From: Candidatus Bipolaricaulota bacterium
GTDB lineage: Bacteria; Bipolaricaulota; Bipolaricaulia; RBG-16-55-9; DRXL01
Direction: 5' to 3'
Assembly: GCA_938091745.1 (NCBI GenBank)
Contig: CALLJK010000016.1
Coordinates: 16,910-80,909 of the forward strand
DNA: 64,000 nucleotides
The notes under the pieces are model-generated. The model was not told where the DNA came from and ran no database searches. It saw only the letters and a program-made list of their open reading frames with translations. The first letter of the stretch is position 1. The number at the start of each line of letters is the position of its first letter. This document shows, piece by piece, positions 9,317 through 17,376 of the stretch. Both the position numbers and the translations under genes were made by a program.

Positions 9317-9759
9317 AGTTGAGCACTTTCCTCCTGGGCATGGATCTTCTCGAGGCGGCGCGCATGGCGCCCCCCGGCAAAGGGCTCGTTCAGCCAGACA
9401 GTGACGATCTCCGCGGCGAGCCCTGGGCCAACCACGCGGCCACCAAGACAGAGAATATTTGCGTCGTTGTCGCGACGACTCATCTTGGCTGAATACACGT
9501 CACTACAGGTCGCCGCACGAATCCCTTTCACTTTATTCGCTGCTATGGCCATACCGATCCCGGTCCCGCAGATTAAGATCCCGCGCTCGCACTCCCCCGC
9601 TGCTACAGCACGGGCGACCGCAAACGCGATGTCGGGATAGTCTACCGACTCCCTTGTGAAGACGCCGAAATCTCGCACCGTATGGCCTTGTAATACGCTC
9701 TGCACCAAGGCTTCCTTGAGGGCTACCCCATTATGGTCAGCACCGATGGCAATGGTCAT
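9313..9759 (-). CDS. rpiB: Ribose-5-phosphate isomerase B
   Basis: The ORF track's 194-residue version carries about 46 residues of upstream read-through. The real start is the ATG at 9759 ([11 protein letters not shown]), which overlaps the stop of the glycosyltransferase gene by 4 bases and gives 148 residues. The RpiB/LacAB fold is recognisable from GADHNG and [22 protein letters not shown] (catalytic C64). [18 protein letters not shown] also matches. The enzyme interconverts ribose-5-P and ribulose-5-P in the pentose phosphate pathway. Confidence 0.94.
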   Translation of the reverse strand: MTIAIGADHNGVALKEALVQSVLQGHTVRDFGVFTRESVDYPDIAFAVARAVAAGECERGILICGTGIGMAIAANKVKGIRAATCSDVYSAKMSRRDNDANILCLGGRVVGPGLAAEIVTVWLNEPFAGGRHARRLEKIHAQEESAQL

Positions 9760-10418
9760 TCTGTCACGCGCGTGAAGACTGAGCGGACTATATCTCCGTA
9801 CATTTTGAAGCGAGAGGCCAGGCCCCGAGAGAGCCCGAATTTCTCCTCTTTCATCACGTGGGTCACGCCGTCGAGCTCCACAAAGGCTTGGGCCCACCCC
9901 TCTTTGAGCGCGAGCTTCGTCAAGGCAATCTCTACGCCAAACTCGAGCTTATGCACCTTGCGCCGGAGCTTCCTCCATATAGATTTGCTCAAGACCCGTT
10001 GTCCCGACAGATATGGGGCTATCGTCTGGGCGAGATCCGTATTGAGCCGCCCCCCACGAAAGACCCCCACGACCATATCGCGCTTATCTTCACAATACAC
10101 TCGAATCATGCGCTCGATATGATCCGGACGCAGCCCCACCAAGTCAGCATCTAAGAAGAGCAACGTCTCATATCGGGCTTTCTGTACCCCAAGGTCGAGG
10201 GCAACGGATTTGCCGCAGTTGACGGGCAATGAGACGACTGTGACGCCAAACGACTGCGCGACGTTGGCTGTCTCGTCAGTCGAGCCGTCGTCCACAACGA
10301 TGACCTCGCCGACCGACGGGGCGTGCAGGAGTGGCCAGAGCACGGCACCGATCCGTTCGGCTTCGTTATACGCCGGAACGATGGCTGACACTCGTACCAT
10401 GCTATGAGATTCGCTCAT
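9756..10418 (-). CDS. Family 2 glycosyltransferase
   Basis: The likely start is ATG 10418 ([10 protein letters not shown]); the ORF track extends 17 residues upstream, and a second ATG lies at 10400. The protein has about 220 residues with a GT-A fold: [27 protein letters not shown], and the metal-binding DADLVG. No membrane helix is evident. It resembles glucosyl-3-phosphoglycerate synthase or dolichol-phosphate-mannose-type enzymes, but the acceptor cannot be told from sequence. It is the first gene of the GT2-rpiB-glyA operon. Confidence 0.85.
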   Translation of the reverse strand: MSESHSMVRVSAIVPAYNEAERIGAVLWPLLHAPSVGEVIVVDDGSTDETANVAQSFGVTVVSLPVNCGKSVALDLGVQKARYETLLFLDADLVGLRPDHIERMIRVYCEDKRDMVVGVFRGGRLNTDLAQTIAPYLSGQRVLSKSIWRKLRRKVHKLEFGVEIALTKLALKEGWAQAFVELDGVTHVMKEEKFGLSRGLASRFKMYGDIVRSVFTRVTE

Positions 10419-10502
10419 GGCTCTAAGAATTGTACGTGGTGGTGCAGCGCAAGTCAAATCTCGGTGCACGAGAGCGAAGCCCTGTAATGAGGGGAGGGGG
10501 TC

Positions 10503-10532
10503 TTGACAACGAGGGGGTCTTTGTGCTACAAG
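10503..10532 (+). promoter_or_regulatory. Putative promoter reading into the structured element
   Basis: TTGACA (10503-10508) is followed after 18 bases by TACAAG (10527-10532). The -35 is perfect and the -10 is moderate. No protein gene follows on the plus strand, so transcription from here would yield a non-coding RNA starting near 10540. Confidence 0.45.
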
Positions 10533-10539
10533 AATAAGT

Positions 10540-10740
10540 CCTAGAGGAGGTTGGCCCTTCTAGGGCAAGAAGGAAGAGCTTGGCTTGCGGCTCGAGCCGC
10601 ACTACGAGGGCCGCTGGGGAAAAATCCCGCCGAGGCTGCGGGCAAAACCCTGGACAACCCCCCTGAGGGCGTCACGCCCAGCCAAGCTCTTCGCTCTTTA
10701 GGAGGTGTGCGAGGAGTCTCAAGCAATACTTAGCCCTTCC
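10540..10740 (+). ncRNA. Candidate structured non-coding RNA
   Basis: The 12-base arms AAGAGCTTGGCT (10574-10585) and AGCCAAGCTCTT (10680-10691) would close a helix. It contains the hairpin TGCGGCTCGAGCCGCA at its 5' side and GGGCGTCACGCCC at its 3' side, with GGGGAAAAATCCC and GGGCAAAACCC between them. The result is a multi-branched fold. I could not match it to tmRNA, RNase P, SRP or 6S RNA by conserved motifs. The strand is assigned only from the upstream TTGACA promoter. A MITE-like palindromic element is the alternative. The boundaries are approximate and no clear terminator is visible. Confidence 0.35.
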
Positions 10741-10902
10741 CCCCATAAGAATGAAAAAACCCCTTTCCCGCAGGTTGTTTAAGGAAAACACTTGAGAATC
10801 TCTCGCAATACTAGACATCCCCTCTCACCTTGCGTTTACCTTAGTCCTGGTCTCTTTAACAGATCAAGGACCTCCATCACCAGAGAGGGTGATCTTGATC
10901 AC

Positions 10903-12267
10903 CTACAAAGGGGCGAAGCGGGCGATAAAATGCCGCAGCGGCCCTTCGCCAAAGACCAGCTTCACTCCACGGATCGCGTCCCGCTGATCTCGTATTGTCT
11001 TGAGAGTTTCGACAACGTGATCGAGATGCTCTTGAGTGTAGACACGCCGTGGGATCGCTAAGCGTACTAATTCGAGCTTAGGGTAGATCTCTTGGCCCGT
11101 CTTCTCGTCGCGCTTGGCGAACATTGTGCTGCCGATCTCGACGGCCCGCACCCCGCCCTCACGATAGAGCGCGATCACCAACGCTTGTGCAGGAAATTCT
11201 CTTTGGGGAATATGGGGCAAGAATCTTAGGGCGTCTATATAGACGGCGTGGCCACCGATGGGCTCGATGATCGGGATCTCTTCGGCTTTCAGGCGCTCGC
11301 CCAGATAGCGCGTCTGCCCAATTCTGTCATGTAGATAGTCTTCATCTAGAGCTTCGTACAGTCCCACAGCAATCGCTTCCAGGTCGCGCCCGGCCAGCCC
11401 TCCATACGTGGGAAAGCCTTCAAAGAGAATGAGCTTCTGCACGCAGCGCCAGTAGAGATCTTCATCGTTCATCGCCAAGAGACCCCCAATGTTAGTGATC
11501 GCGTCTTTTTTTGCTGAGAAGGTCATGCCGTCGGCAAGTGAAAAAATTTCGCGGGCGATCTCAATGGGCTTTTTGTGCGCATATCCTGGTTCGCGCTCTT
11601 TGATGAAGAAACAGTTCTCGGCAAAGCGACAGGCGTCAAGAAAGAACGGGATTTTATACGCTCTTGCGATCTCGCTGACGGCACGGATATTTCTGAGCGA
11701 GACCGGCTGGCCTCCCCCTGAATTATTGGTGATCGTCAGCATAATCACGGGGATGCGCTCACGTCCGTGCTTGCGGATAAGAGTTTCAAGAGCGTTGACG
11801 TCCATCTCGCCCTTGAAGGGATGCTCTTTTGTTGGGTCATATGCGTCTTCGATGACGAGATCGATGGGCTCCCCCTTCGCAGCGAGCACGTTCGCTCGCG
11901 TCGTGTCGAAGTGCATATTGTTGGGGACGATGTCGCCGGGCTTGATGAGCGTCGAAAACAGTATATGTTCAGCGGCGCGCCCCTGATGCGTGGGCATGAA
12001 GTATTTAAACCCGAAGATGTCTTTGACAGCTCTTTCTAGACGATAGAAGCTTTGGGCGCCGGCGTAGGACTCGTCGCCCTGCATCAGGGCGCCCCACTGG
12101 GCGTGGCTCATCGCACCGGTGCCAGAGTCTGTCAGTAAGTCAATATAGATATCTTCGGCACGGAGTCGAAAGACGTTATAGTCGGCTTCTTTGAGCTTCT
12201 GTTCACGCTCGGCACGCGATAAGAGCCGGATAGGTTCGACAACTTTGATCTTGTACGGTTTGAACAC
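10903..12267 (-). CDS. tnaA: Tryptophanase (beta-eliminating lyase)
   Basis: This 454-residue PLP enzyme belongs to the tryptophanase/tyrosine phenol-lyase family. Markers are [21 protein letters not shown], the PLP lysine in SAKKD, and [13 protein letters not shown]. Two positions favour tryptophanase over tyrosine phenol-lyase. HFDTTR carries the aspartate found in TnaA. AVEIGS matches TnaA, where TPL has a MERG-like sequence. The reaction would release indole, pyruvate and ammonia from tryptophan. The gene stands alone with no tnaC-like leader or tnaB transporter, so the physiological role could be catabolic or signalling. Confidence 0.88.
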   Translation of the reverse strand: MFKPYKIKVVEPIRLLSRAEREQKLKEADYNVFRLRAEDIYIDLLTDSGTGAMSHAQWGALMQGDESYAGAQSFYRLERAVKDIFGFKYFMPTHQGRAAEHILFSTLIKPGDIVPNNMHFDTTRANVLAAKGEPIDLVIEDAYDPTKEHPFKGEMDVNALETLIRKHGRERIPVIMLTITNNSGGGQPVSLRNIRAVSEIARAYKIPFFLDACRFAENCFFIKEREPGYAHKKPIEIAREIFSLADGMTFSAKKDAITNIGGLLAMNDEDLYWRCVQKLILFEGFPTYGGLAGRDLEAIAVGLYEALDEDYLHDRIGQTRYLGERLKAEEIPIIEPIGGHAVYIDALRFLPHIPQREFPAQALVIALYREGGVRAVEIGSTMFAKRDEKTGQEIYPKLELVRLAIPRRVYTQEHLDHVVETLKTIRDQRDAIRGVKLVFGEGPLRHFIARFAPL

Positions 12268-12301
12268 TGTGGGCCTCCCGGATCTCTAGTATCTGAATTC
12301 T

Positions 12302-12823
12302 CTAGAAGACTTTCGTGTCTTTGCGCGCTTTCGGTCCTTCTTTTTGTAATCGCTCATACTCTTTGAGCAGCATTAGGCGCTTCGTCTGGCCCAGATAGTC
12401 AATAAAAAGCACGCCGTTGAGATGATCGATCTCATGCTGGAGGACCCGTGCGGCCAGCCCGTCGCGCTCTAAGAGAATCTCGTTGCCGTCGGGGTCGAGT
12501 GCGCGCACGGTCACTTGTGCCGGGCGCGGGAACTCGGCTTCAATTCCGGGGATGCTCAAGCACCCCTCGACCCAGATCGCCGTCTCGTCGCTCTTCTTTA
12601 TAATCTCCGGGTTGATGAGTGCGTAGAAATCGTCTTCGACGTCAATAGTGATAATGCGTTTGAGCACGCCCACTTGCGGGGCAGCCAAGCCATAGCCCTT
12701 GGCCAAGACCATCGTCTCGATCATAGCGTCGGCGAGACGTTTGATTTCATCGTCAATGACCGAGATCTCTTGGGCACGCCGCCGCAAGATCGGGTCTGGA
12801 TACTTTCGGATTCTCAGAGCCAT
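12302..12823 (-). CDS. def: Peptide deformylase
   Basis: Def removes the formyl group from the N-terminal methionine of new proteins. All three family motifs are present: GLAAPQVG, EGCLSIPG (metal-binding cysteine) and QHEIDHLNG (metal-binding histidines). The ORF track begins at TTG 12832. ATG 12823 (MALRIRKYPDP, 173 residues) is the better start. A perfect TATAAT at 12832-12837 (minus strand) ends 8 bases before this ATG and there is no Shine-Dalgarno, so the mRNA may be leaderless. Confidence 0.95.
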   Translation of the reverse strand: MALRIRKYPDPILRRRAQEISVIDDEIKRLADAMIETMVLAKGYGLAAPQVGVLKRIITIDVEDDFYALINPEIIKKSDETAIWVEGCLSIPGIEAEFPRPAQVTVRALDPDGNEILLERDGLAARVLQHEIDHLNGVLFIDYLGQTKRLMLLKEYERLQKEGPKARKDTKVF

Positions 12824-12832
12824 AGGCTTCAA

Positions 12833-12925
12833 TTATACGGAAGCCCAGGGCATCCCTGCCAGCTCCGTCCTTAGAGTGTGCACGAGAGCGTCCAGCCCCT
12901 GCCGTGGGATAGCAGAGATGAAGAG
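12833..12925 (-). pseudogene. Possible C-terminal remnant of a P-loop GTPase
   Basis: On the minus strand a stop-bounded 30-codon frame reads LFISAIPRQGLDALVHTL and ends ELAGMPWASV. The S-A-x(4)-G-L-D-x-L pattern is that of the G5 region of Obg/HflX/Era-like GTPases. A stop codon directly precedes it and no start or upstream domain remains. The match is short and could be chance. The def -10 box overlaps its stop. Confidence 0.25.
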
Positions 12926-12994
12926 CTATGTCCAATGGCTATGATCGGGTCGGATTGCTCTGATCCCCCACCTAGTGATCCTCCCCCTATCCCT

Positions 12995-13023
12995 TAGACA
13001 GCACTGATTCCATGAGATATACT
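12995..13023 (+). promoter_or_regulatory. Promoter of the beta-helix protein gene
   Basis: TAGACA (12995-13000) lies 17 bases from TATACT (13018-13023). A strong GGAGG follows 14 bases upstream of the ATG at 13045. Confidence 0.6.
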
Positions 13024-13044
13024 TAATCAGGAGGTGAAGGAGCA

Positions 13045-14034
13045 ATGCGGATCTGGATGCTTATCTTGCTCGCCTTACTAGCTATAGCAGGATTGAAAGA
13101 GACGCTACCTTCTGCGCCGCTCTTACAAGAACCTCAAGCTTCTCCTGCAGTCCTCAGGGTCTGCTGGGGGTGCCCCTACTATAGTTCTATCCAAGCTGCT
13201 TTGGATGCTGCTCGACCAGGTGATATCATTGAGGTCGAACCCGCACCCGTGATGCTGGGGTTTCCTTTAAAATACTCTTTGCCATACTACATCTCCATCT
13301 CCATCTTCCAAGATGGGATAGTTATCTCAAAACCGATTACTCTCCGGGCTAAATCGTCTGAATACGAAGATCCCCTAGTACTCCCCAAAGTCTACATCAC
13401 AGCGGAGAGTGGTCAGGTACTTATCGAGGGCTTCGTCTTCGAGAATGCAGACCTCTCGTGGTATAGCGGAGCTGACCTTATCTTAAGGCGCAATCGCTTC
13501 ATAGACACAAACCCCTACACCACATTAGAAGTAAGCTTGGGAGGCAAGGGGCAAGCTCAGCTCATAGATAACGATATAATAGATTCCTTCGTATCCGTGT
13601 TTGAAGCCGCCCATGTTCTTCTTACATCCAACCGATTCCTAAGATCGGATATCGATCTTCGCTCCTCAAGTCGGGTGATCTTAGAGCACAATGTTATTGA
13701 AGGGGCAGGTGTCGAGATCTTAGGGCCAGGTGATTATTCCCTTGAAGGCAATGTCTTGATAGGTAGTGTGAGGCTGGATCAGCGGGAGAACTTGATTGGA
13801 GTTGAGGTCTACTTGGCAGCGCAAGCCGATCCCATCATAGTCACGGCAAATCGAAACATTATCGCACGCTATGAAAAGGGTATAGCCATAGGAGGAAGTC
13901 TCTGTGAAGTAGGCCAAGAGGAGTGGCTTCAATTGAGCGGCCAAGGGAACGTGATCGAGCAAAACGACCAAGACCTCTGCCCGTCTGACTACCCCTGGCC
14001 GCCGGGATTCAGGAAGTGGACGTCTGGCACCTAA
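13045..14034 (+). CDS. Secreted right-handed beta-helix repeat protein
   Basis: This 329-residue protein has an N-terminal signal peptide (MRIWMLILLALLAIAG) followed by YSSIQAALDAARPGDIIEV. That phrase is the usual entry of pectate-lyase-like parallel beta-helices. Degenerate repeats of about 22 residues follow, such as ILRRNRFID, QLIDNDIID, LLTSNRFLR, ILEHNVIEG and SLEGNVLIG. Four cysteines, two near the start and two near the end, could form disulphides. No catalytic motif is visible. It probably acts in the periplasm or at the surface. The GGAGG site and promoter are good, and the gene looks monocistronic. Confidence 0.8.
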   Translation: MRIWMLILLALLAIAGLKETLPSAPLLQEPQASPAVLRVCWGCPYYSSIQAALDAARPGDIIEVEPAPVMLGFPLKYSLPYYISISIFQDGIVISKPITLRAKSSEYEDPLVLPKVYITAESGQVLIEGFVFENADLSWYSGADLILRRNRFIDTNPYTTLEVSLGGKGQAQLIDNDIIDSFVSVFEAAHVLLTSNRFLRSDIDLRSSSRVILEHNVIEGAGVEILGPGDYSLEGNVLIGSVRLDQRENLIGVEVYLAAQADPIIVTANRNIIARYEKGIAIGGSLCEVGQEEWLQLSGQGNVIEQNDQDLCPSDYPWPPGFRKWTSGT

Positions 14035-14086
14035 GTTGGCAGCAAAAAGCCAATCACTGACTGTCCCTATTTCTATCACGCTTGAC

Positions 14087-14115
14087 ATGACAAAGGCTCT
14101 GCCCTCTGGCATAAT
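14087..14115 (+). promoter_or_regulatory. Promoter of the UBact-proteasome operon
   Basis: ATGACA (14087-14092), itself part of TTGACATGACA, lies 17 bases from CATAAT (14110-14115). Only 6 bases separate the -10 from the dop ATG at 14122, and no Shine-Dalgarno is present. Transcription would start at or next to the A of the ATG, which points to a leaderless mRNA. Confidence 0.6.
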
Positions 14116-14121
14116 AGCTAC

Positions 14122-15624
14122 ATGGAGCGCTTGCTTGGCATCGAGACCGAATACGGCATTCTCATAGAGGGCGTGGATGTTACAGATTTAGTCGATGAAG
14201 CTCGCGTCCTGGTGCAGAGCTACTCTGAACTCTCGGCCCAGCCTTGGGATTATCGCGACGAAGACCCTCTGCGCGACGCCCGCGGCTGGCGCGCTCCGAC
14301 TTTAAATGTTAATCCCAAAGACGAAGTCTACGAAAAACCCTCGCGCAAGCAATTAAGTGCTTCCGAGGATCACGTTGACAAGGTCTTACCCAACGGAGCT
14401 CGCTTCTATCACGATCATGGGCACCCCGAATACAGCACCCCTGAATGCCGGTCACTTCGAGAACTTATCGCTCACGATAAAGCCGGCGAGCGCATCGTCT
14501 GGGACACAGCGCAAGCTTATACTCAGAAGACGAGCCGTGCTGTGTCGATTTTTAAGAATAACATAGATTATCACGGCATGAGCTTCGGCTGCCATGAGAA
14601 TTATCTCGTCTCGCGCTCGCTCCCGTTTGAGAAGCTGATCGCCGGGTTGATCCCGTTTTTGGTGACGCGTATTCTCTTTACGGGGGCCGGTCGCGTCGGG
14701 GGCGAGGAGAGCTGGGTCGACTTCCAGCTCTCGCAGCGTGCTGACTTTTTCACAGAGCTGTGCAGCGTGGACACGCTCGACCGGCGTCCACTCATCAATA
14801 GCCGTGACGAACCCCACGCTGATGAAAGACTCTACAGAAGACTGCACGTGATCTGCGGCGACGCAAATCTCAGCGAGTACGCAACGGCGCTGAAGGTCGG
14901 CACGACAGCGCTGGTTCTCGCTACGCTGGAAGCGGGCTACGGTCCGCCAGGAACGCTGAAAGACCCTGTCAGAACCCTTAAAGAGCTCTCGCGCGATCAG
15001 ACTTATAAATGGCTTGTCGAGCTCGAAGAAGCAGGGACTATTTCAGCCCTTGACGTCCAGCGGGCGTATCTCAAAGCTGCTCAAGAAGTCTTTCGCCATC
15101 GCGACGCTGAGACCAATTGGCTACTGCAAGAGTGGGAGTCGGTGCTCGATGATCTCGAAGCTGATCCCATGCGTTGCGCCGACCGGCTTGATTGGGTCGC
15201 CAAGCACCGACTGCTCCAGACTTTTATCGAATCTGAGAAGCTGAGCTGGCGCGACGAGATTGTGCGCAGCTTAGACTTAGAGTATCACGCTCTTGACCTC
15301 AATCGCAGTCTCTTTTATGAGTTACAGAATCAGGGAGCAGTGCGCCGCATTGTCACAGAAGACGAGATCGCGCGCGCGATGCGCCAGCCCCCCACTGATA
15401 CCCGCGCCTACATCCGCGGGCTGTGTGTCCGAAAGTTCCCGTCGATGATACGCGCGCTCAATTGGGGGCGGATCACGCTTTGTCAGAACGGCCAAGAGTT
15501 TGCGCTCGATCTGCGATCACTCGTAGACAGTCGAGTTGGGGCGTTCAGGCGCTCTATAGAGGGGGCCTCGACGCCACGTGAGCTTTTGGGTATCATACAG
15601 CAGACTCTTCAAACGAAGGAGTGA
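14122..15624 (+). CDS. dop: Depupylase/deamidase Dop homologue of the UBact system
   Basis: Dop is a glutamine-synthetase-fold enzyme that hydrolyses the isopeptide bond between Pup-like modifier and substrate, and in some species deamidates the modifier. This 500-residue protein has the nucleotide-site start LLGIETEYGIL. The Dop-type segment NGARFYHDHGHPEYSTPECR contrasts with the SHLEYATPECR form of PafA. NIDYHGMSFGCHENYLVSR follows. The modifier encoded next already ends in Glu, so deamidation would be unnecessary and Dop is best read as a de-conjugase. It is first in the operon dop-ubact-prcB-prcA-pafA, with 6 bases to ubact. Confidence 0.92.
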   Translation: MERLLGIETEYGILIEGVDVTDLVDEARVLVQSYSELSAQPWDYRDEDPLRDARGWRAPTLNVNPKDEVYEKPSRKQLSASEDHVDKVLPNGARFYHDHGHPEYSTPECRSLRELIAHDKAGERIVWDTAQAYTQKTSRAVSIFKNNIDYHGMSFGCHENYLVSRSLPFEKLIAGLIPFLVTRILFTGAGRVGGEESWVDFQLSQRADFFTELCSVDTLDRRPLINSRDEPHADERLYRRLHVICGDANLSEYATALKVGTTALVLATLEAGYGPPGTLKDPVRTLKELSRDQTYKWLVELEEAGTISALDVQRAYLKAAQEVFRHRDAETNWLLQEWESVLDDLEADPMRCADRLDWVAKHRLLQTFIESEKLSWRDEIVRSLDLEYHALDLNRSLFYELQNQGAVRRIVTEDEIARAMRQPPTDTRAYIRGLCVRKFPSMIRALNWGRITLCQNGQEFALDLRSLVDSRVGAFRRSIEGASTPRELLGIIQQTLQTKE

Positions 15625-15630
15625 TAGCCA

Positions 15631-15801
15631 ATGCCAGAGCGCATTACAAGACCTATGCCGCAAGACCCACTGACTAGGCCCGAAGACGAGGGGCCGCGCA
15701 CGCCCCGCGTGCCCAAGCCGGACACCGAGAGACTTCTCGAGCGGATGCGCCGCGTTGACCCACGCCAAGCCCAACGCTACCGTCAGCGCAGCGGGGAGTA
15801 G
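15631..15801 (+). CDS. ubact: Ubiquitin-like protein UBact (Pup-like modifier)
   Basis: This gene is below the ORF track's length limit and was found by reading the dop-prcB gap. ATG 15631 lies 8 bases after GGAG. The 56 residues start MPERITRPMPQDPLT and end with VDPRQAQRYRQRSGE. UBact family proteins share the MPER start, a Pro/Arg/Glu-rich disordered body, a helix-forming LLERMRRVDP, and a C-terminal R-S/T-G-E. The terminal glutamate is the residue ligated by PafA to substrate lysines. The sequence differs from actinobacterial Pup, which ends GGQ/GGE. Position between dop and prcB supports the call. Confidence 0.93.
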   Translation: MPERITRPMPQDPLTRPEDEGPRTPRVPKPDTERLLERMRRVDPRQAQRYRQRSGE

Positions 15802-15807
15802 TTCTCA

Positions 15808-16602
15808 ATGAGTCACGGCGACTTCGCCAAGCTCCTCGAAGCCTATGGGGTGCCAGACTTCGTCTGGACTGTTCGCCTTCGCCGGCCAGAGGCCAGCGAA
15901 GATGAAACCCACGCGCCACGTGGAAGCGAAGTCTGGGTTCATGGCACGACCGTGATCGCGGTGAAGTTCGACAAGGGGGTCTTGAACGTCGCTGACCGTC
16001 GTGCTACTTCAGGAAATGCGATCTTCTCTGAAGAAGCTGAAAAGATCCTAAAGCTTGATGACGAGACGCTCATCGCCATCGCCGGCTCCTACGCCGCAGC
16101 GTTTGAAGCTGTACGCTTCTTGCAGCACTCTTTTAAGTATTACGCGCGCAGCCAGCTCCAAGAGATGAGCTTAGAAGGCAAACTCTCTGAAGTTTCGCGG
16201 GTGCTCTCGCGCTCGCTCCCCGGCGCTCTTCAAGGGATTGGGGGATTTCTACCCATCGTGAGTGCGTTCGACAAGGAGAAGAATGAAGGACGCATCTTCT
16301 TCTATGATGTGATGGGGGCCCGCTTTGAGAGCCGTGAGTTTGGTGCTGCCGGCTCCGGCGCGGAGCGCATTCGCGGGGCGTTTGAGTACATTGTGCGCAC
16401 CAAGGGCCCATTTCACAAGATGACACTCGAAGAGGCCCTGCATGAGACACTCTTACTGTTAGAGATCGCTGCATCGCTCGACACCGCGACTGGTGGGATT
16501 CGCCAATCCTTGCCCCTCGCTAAGACCGTGACTGCTGAGGGCGTCTCCGACGTTCCCGAAGAGACTTTGCGCTCTATTCAAAAGACTCTACTGAAAGAGT
16601 GA
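15808..16602 (+). CDS. prcB: 20S proteasome beta subunit
   Basis: The catalytic subunit has 264 residues including a propeptide of about 46 residues. Autocleavage at HG/TTVIAVKF would expose Thr47. The acid and lysine partners are visible in VADRRATSG and EEAEKILKLDD, and the GSG motif in AAGSGAERIRG. The propeptide length resembles that of actinobacterial PrcB. It starts 6 bases after ubact with GGAG upstream and overlaps prcA by 4 bases. Together with PrcA it would form the self-compartmentalised protease that degrades UBact-tagged proteins. Confidence 0.95.
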   Translation: MSHGDFAKLLEAYGVPDFVWTVRLRRPEASEDETHAPRGSEVWVHGTTVIAVKFDKGVLNVADRRATSGNAIFSEEAEKILKLDDETLIAIAGSYAAAFEAVRFLQHSFKYYARSQLQEMSLEGKLSEVSRVLSRSLPGALQGIGGFLPIVSAFDKEKNEGRIFFYDVMGARFESREFGAAGSGAERIRGAFEYIVRTKGPFHKMTLEEALHETLLLLEIAASLDTATGGIRQSLPLAKTVTAEGVSDVPEETLRSIQKTLLKE

Positions 16603-17339
16603 GTATGGCGTTTACTCCCTATGACTGGCAACAGACCCTCAGACAGAAAGCTGACTACGTCGAAGACCGGCTGCGTGAGGGCAGCCCCGTTGTGGGGCTC
16701 TCGTGTCACGAAGGCGTTCTGTTAGTGACGGTGCGCCTCGCCCAGCAGCAGAAGATCTTTGAAATCTATGACAGATTGGCGTTTGCGGGTCTGGGCAATC
16801 AGTCTGATCTAGAGACGATCCGTCAGATCGCTGTAGACTTTGCGCATGCTGAAGGGTTTGCGCGTAGCCCACAAGACGTCTCGATTCAGCGGGTCGTAGG
16901 CGTGGCGCTCAGCCCAGCCATGAAGCGCAGCTTCAGCGATCCGTTGCGATTGCCCTTGGTCGTGCGCGGGCTCTTTGCCCAGCTGGGCGATACCCCTGAG
17001 GGCGATCTCTTCTATATGCTCAACTATGACGGAGAGTTCTCGCTTGGGCATCGTTTTGGGGTCGCCGCGGGGACGGAGAGCGCTCGTGAGGCGATGGAGC
17101 GCGTGCTCTCACAGTTCAAGATATCCAAGCGCGATGCAGCTTTGGAGAAGGCTCTGGAAGCCTGGGCTGTGGGACGTCGGGAAGCTTCAGGGACAAGCGA
17201 ATCCGACTGGCGCGCGGTCTTAGCAGCAGCGCTCAAGATGGGCACAGTAGAAGCAGCGTTGCTCGAGCGCGTCTCGCAGCGCGAGCGGCGCTTTCGGTTT
17301 TTGCGCGAAGACGAACTGAGGCCGCTCTTGCCAAGATAG
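16599..17339 (+). CDS. prcA: 20S proteasome alpha subunit
   Basis: The 246-residue non-catalytic subunit starts at GTG 16599, overlapping the prcB stop; ATG 16605 is an alternative. It begins MAFTPYDWQQTLRQKADYV, the alpha-type N-terminal gate and helix H0. It continues with SPVVGLSCHEGVLLVTV and QKIFEIYDRLAFAGLGNQSDLE, which align well with actinobacterial PrcA. No threonine nucleophile is present. Alpha rings cap the chamber and dock the ATPase. A gap of 37 bases with GGAG leads to pafA. Confidence 0.93.
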   Translation: MSMAFTPYDWQQTLRQKADYVEDRLREGSPVVGLSCHEGVLLVTVRLAQQQKIFEIYDRLAFAGLGNQSDLETIRQIAVDFAHAEGFARSPQDVSIQRVVGVALSPAMKRSFSDPLRLPLVVRGLFAQLGDTPEGDLFYMLNYDGEFSLGHRFGVAAGTESAREAMERVLSQFKISKRDAALEKALEAWAVGRREASGTSESDWRAVLAAALKMGTVEAALLERVSQRERRFRFLREDELRPLLPR

Positions 17340-17376
17340 TTCTAATCAGCTAATGTAGGAATGAGGAGCGTGAACG

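Larger units (their letters stand above)
10419..10902. other. Gene-free region between GT2 and tryptophanase genes
   Basis: I find no credible protein gene in these 484 bases. The 60-residue ORFs at 10541-10733 read through a structured DNA element and match nothing I know. The region holds a plus-strand promoter, a 118-base element with 12-base inverted ends, and a near-direct repeat (GCAATACT(T)AG at about 10720 and 10806). A perfect hairpin GGTGATCTTGATCACC (10888-10903) sits at the tryptophanase stop. That hairpin could act as a terminator stem on the minus strand, but no U-run follows. Confidence 0.6.

Noticed and set aside
10541-10733. Two overlapping 60-codon ORFs on opposite strands
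   Set aside because: They read through the inverted-repeat element, have no recognisable motif, and lack a convincing start context.
14082-14087. TTGACA at 14082 as the dop -35
   Set aside because: It lies 22 bases from the -10; the overlapping ATGACA at 17 bases fits better.
15674-15919. Minus-strand ORF opposite ubact and prcB
   Set aside because: It is a shadow of the real plus-strand genes; composition is Arg/Ala-rich as expected of an antisense frame.
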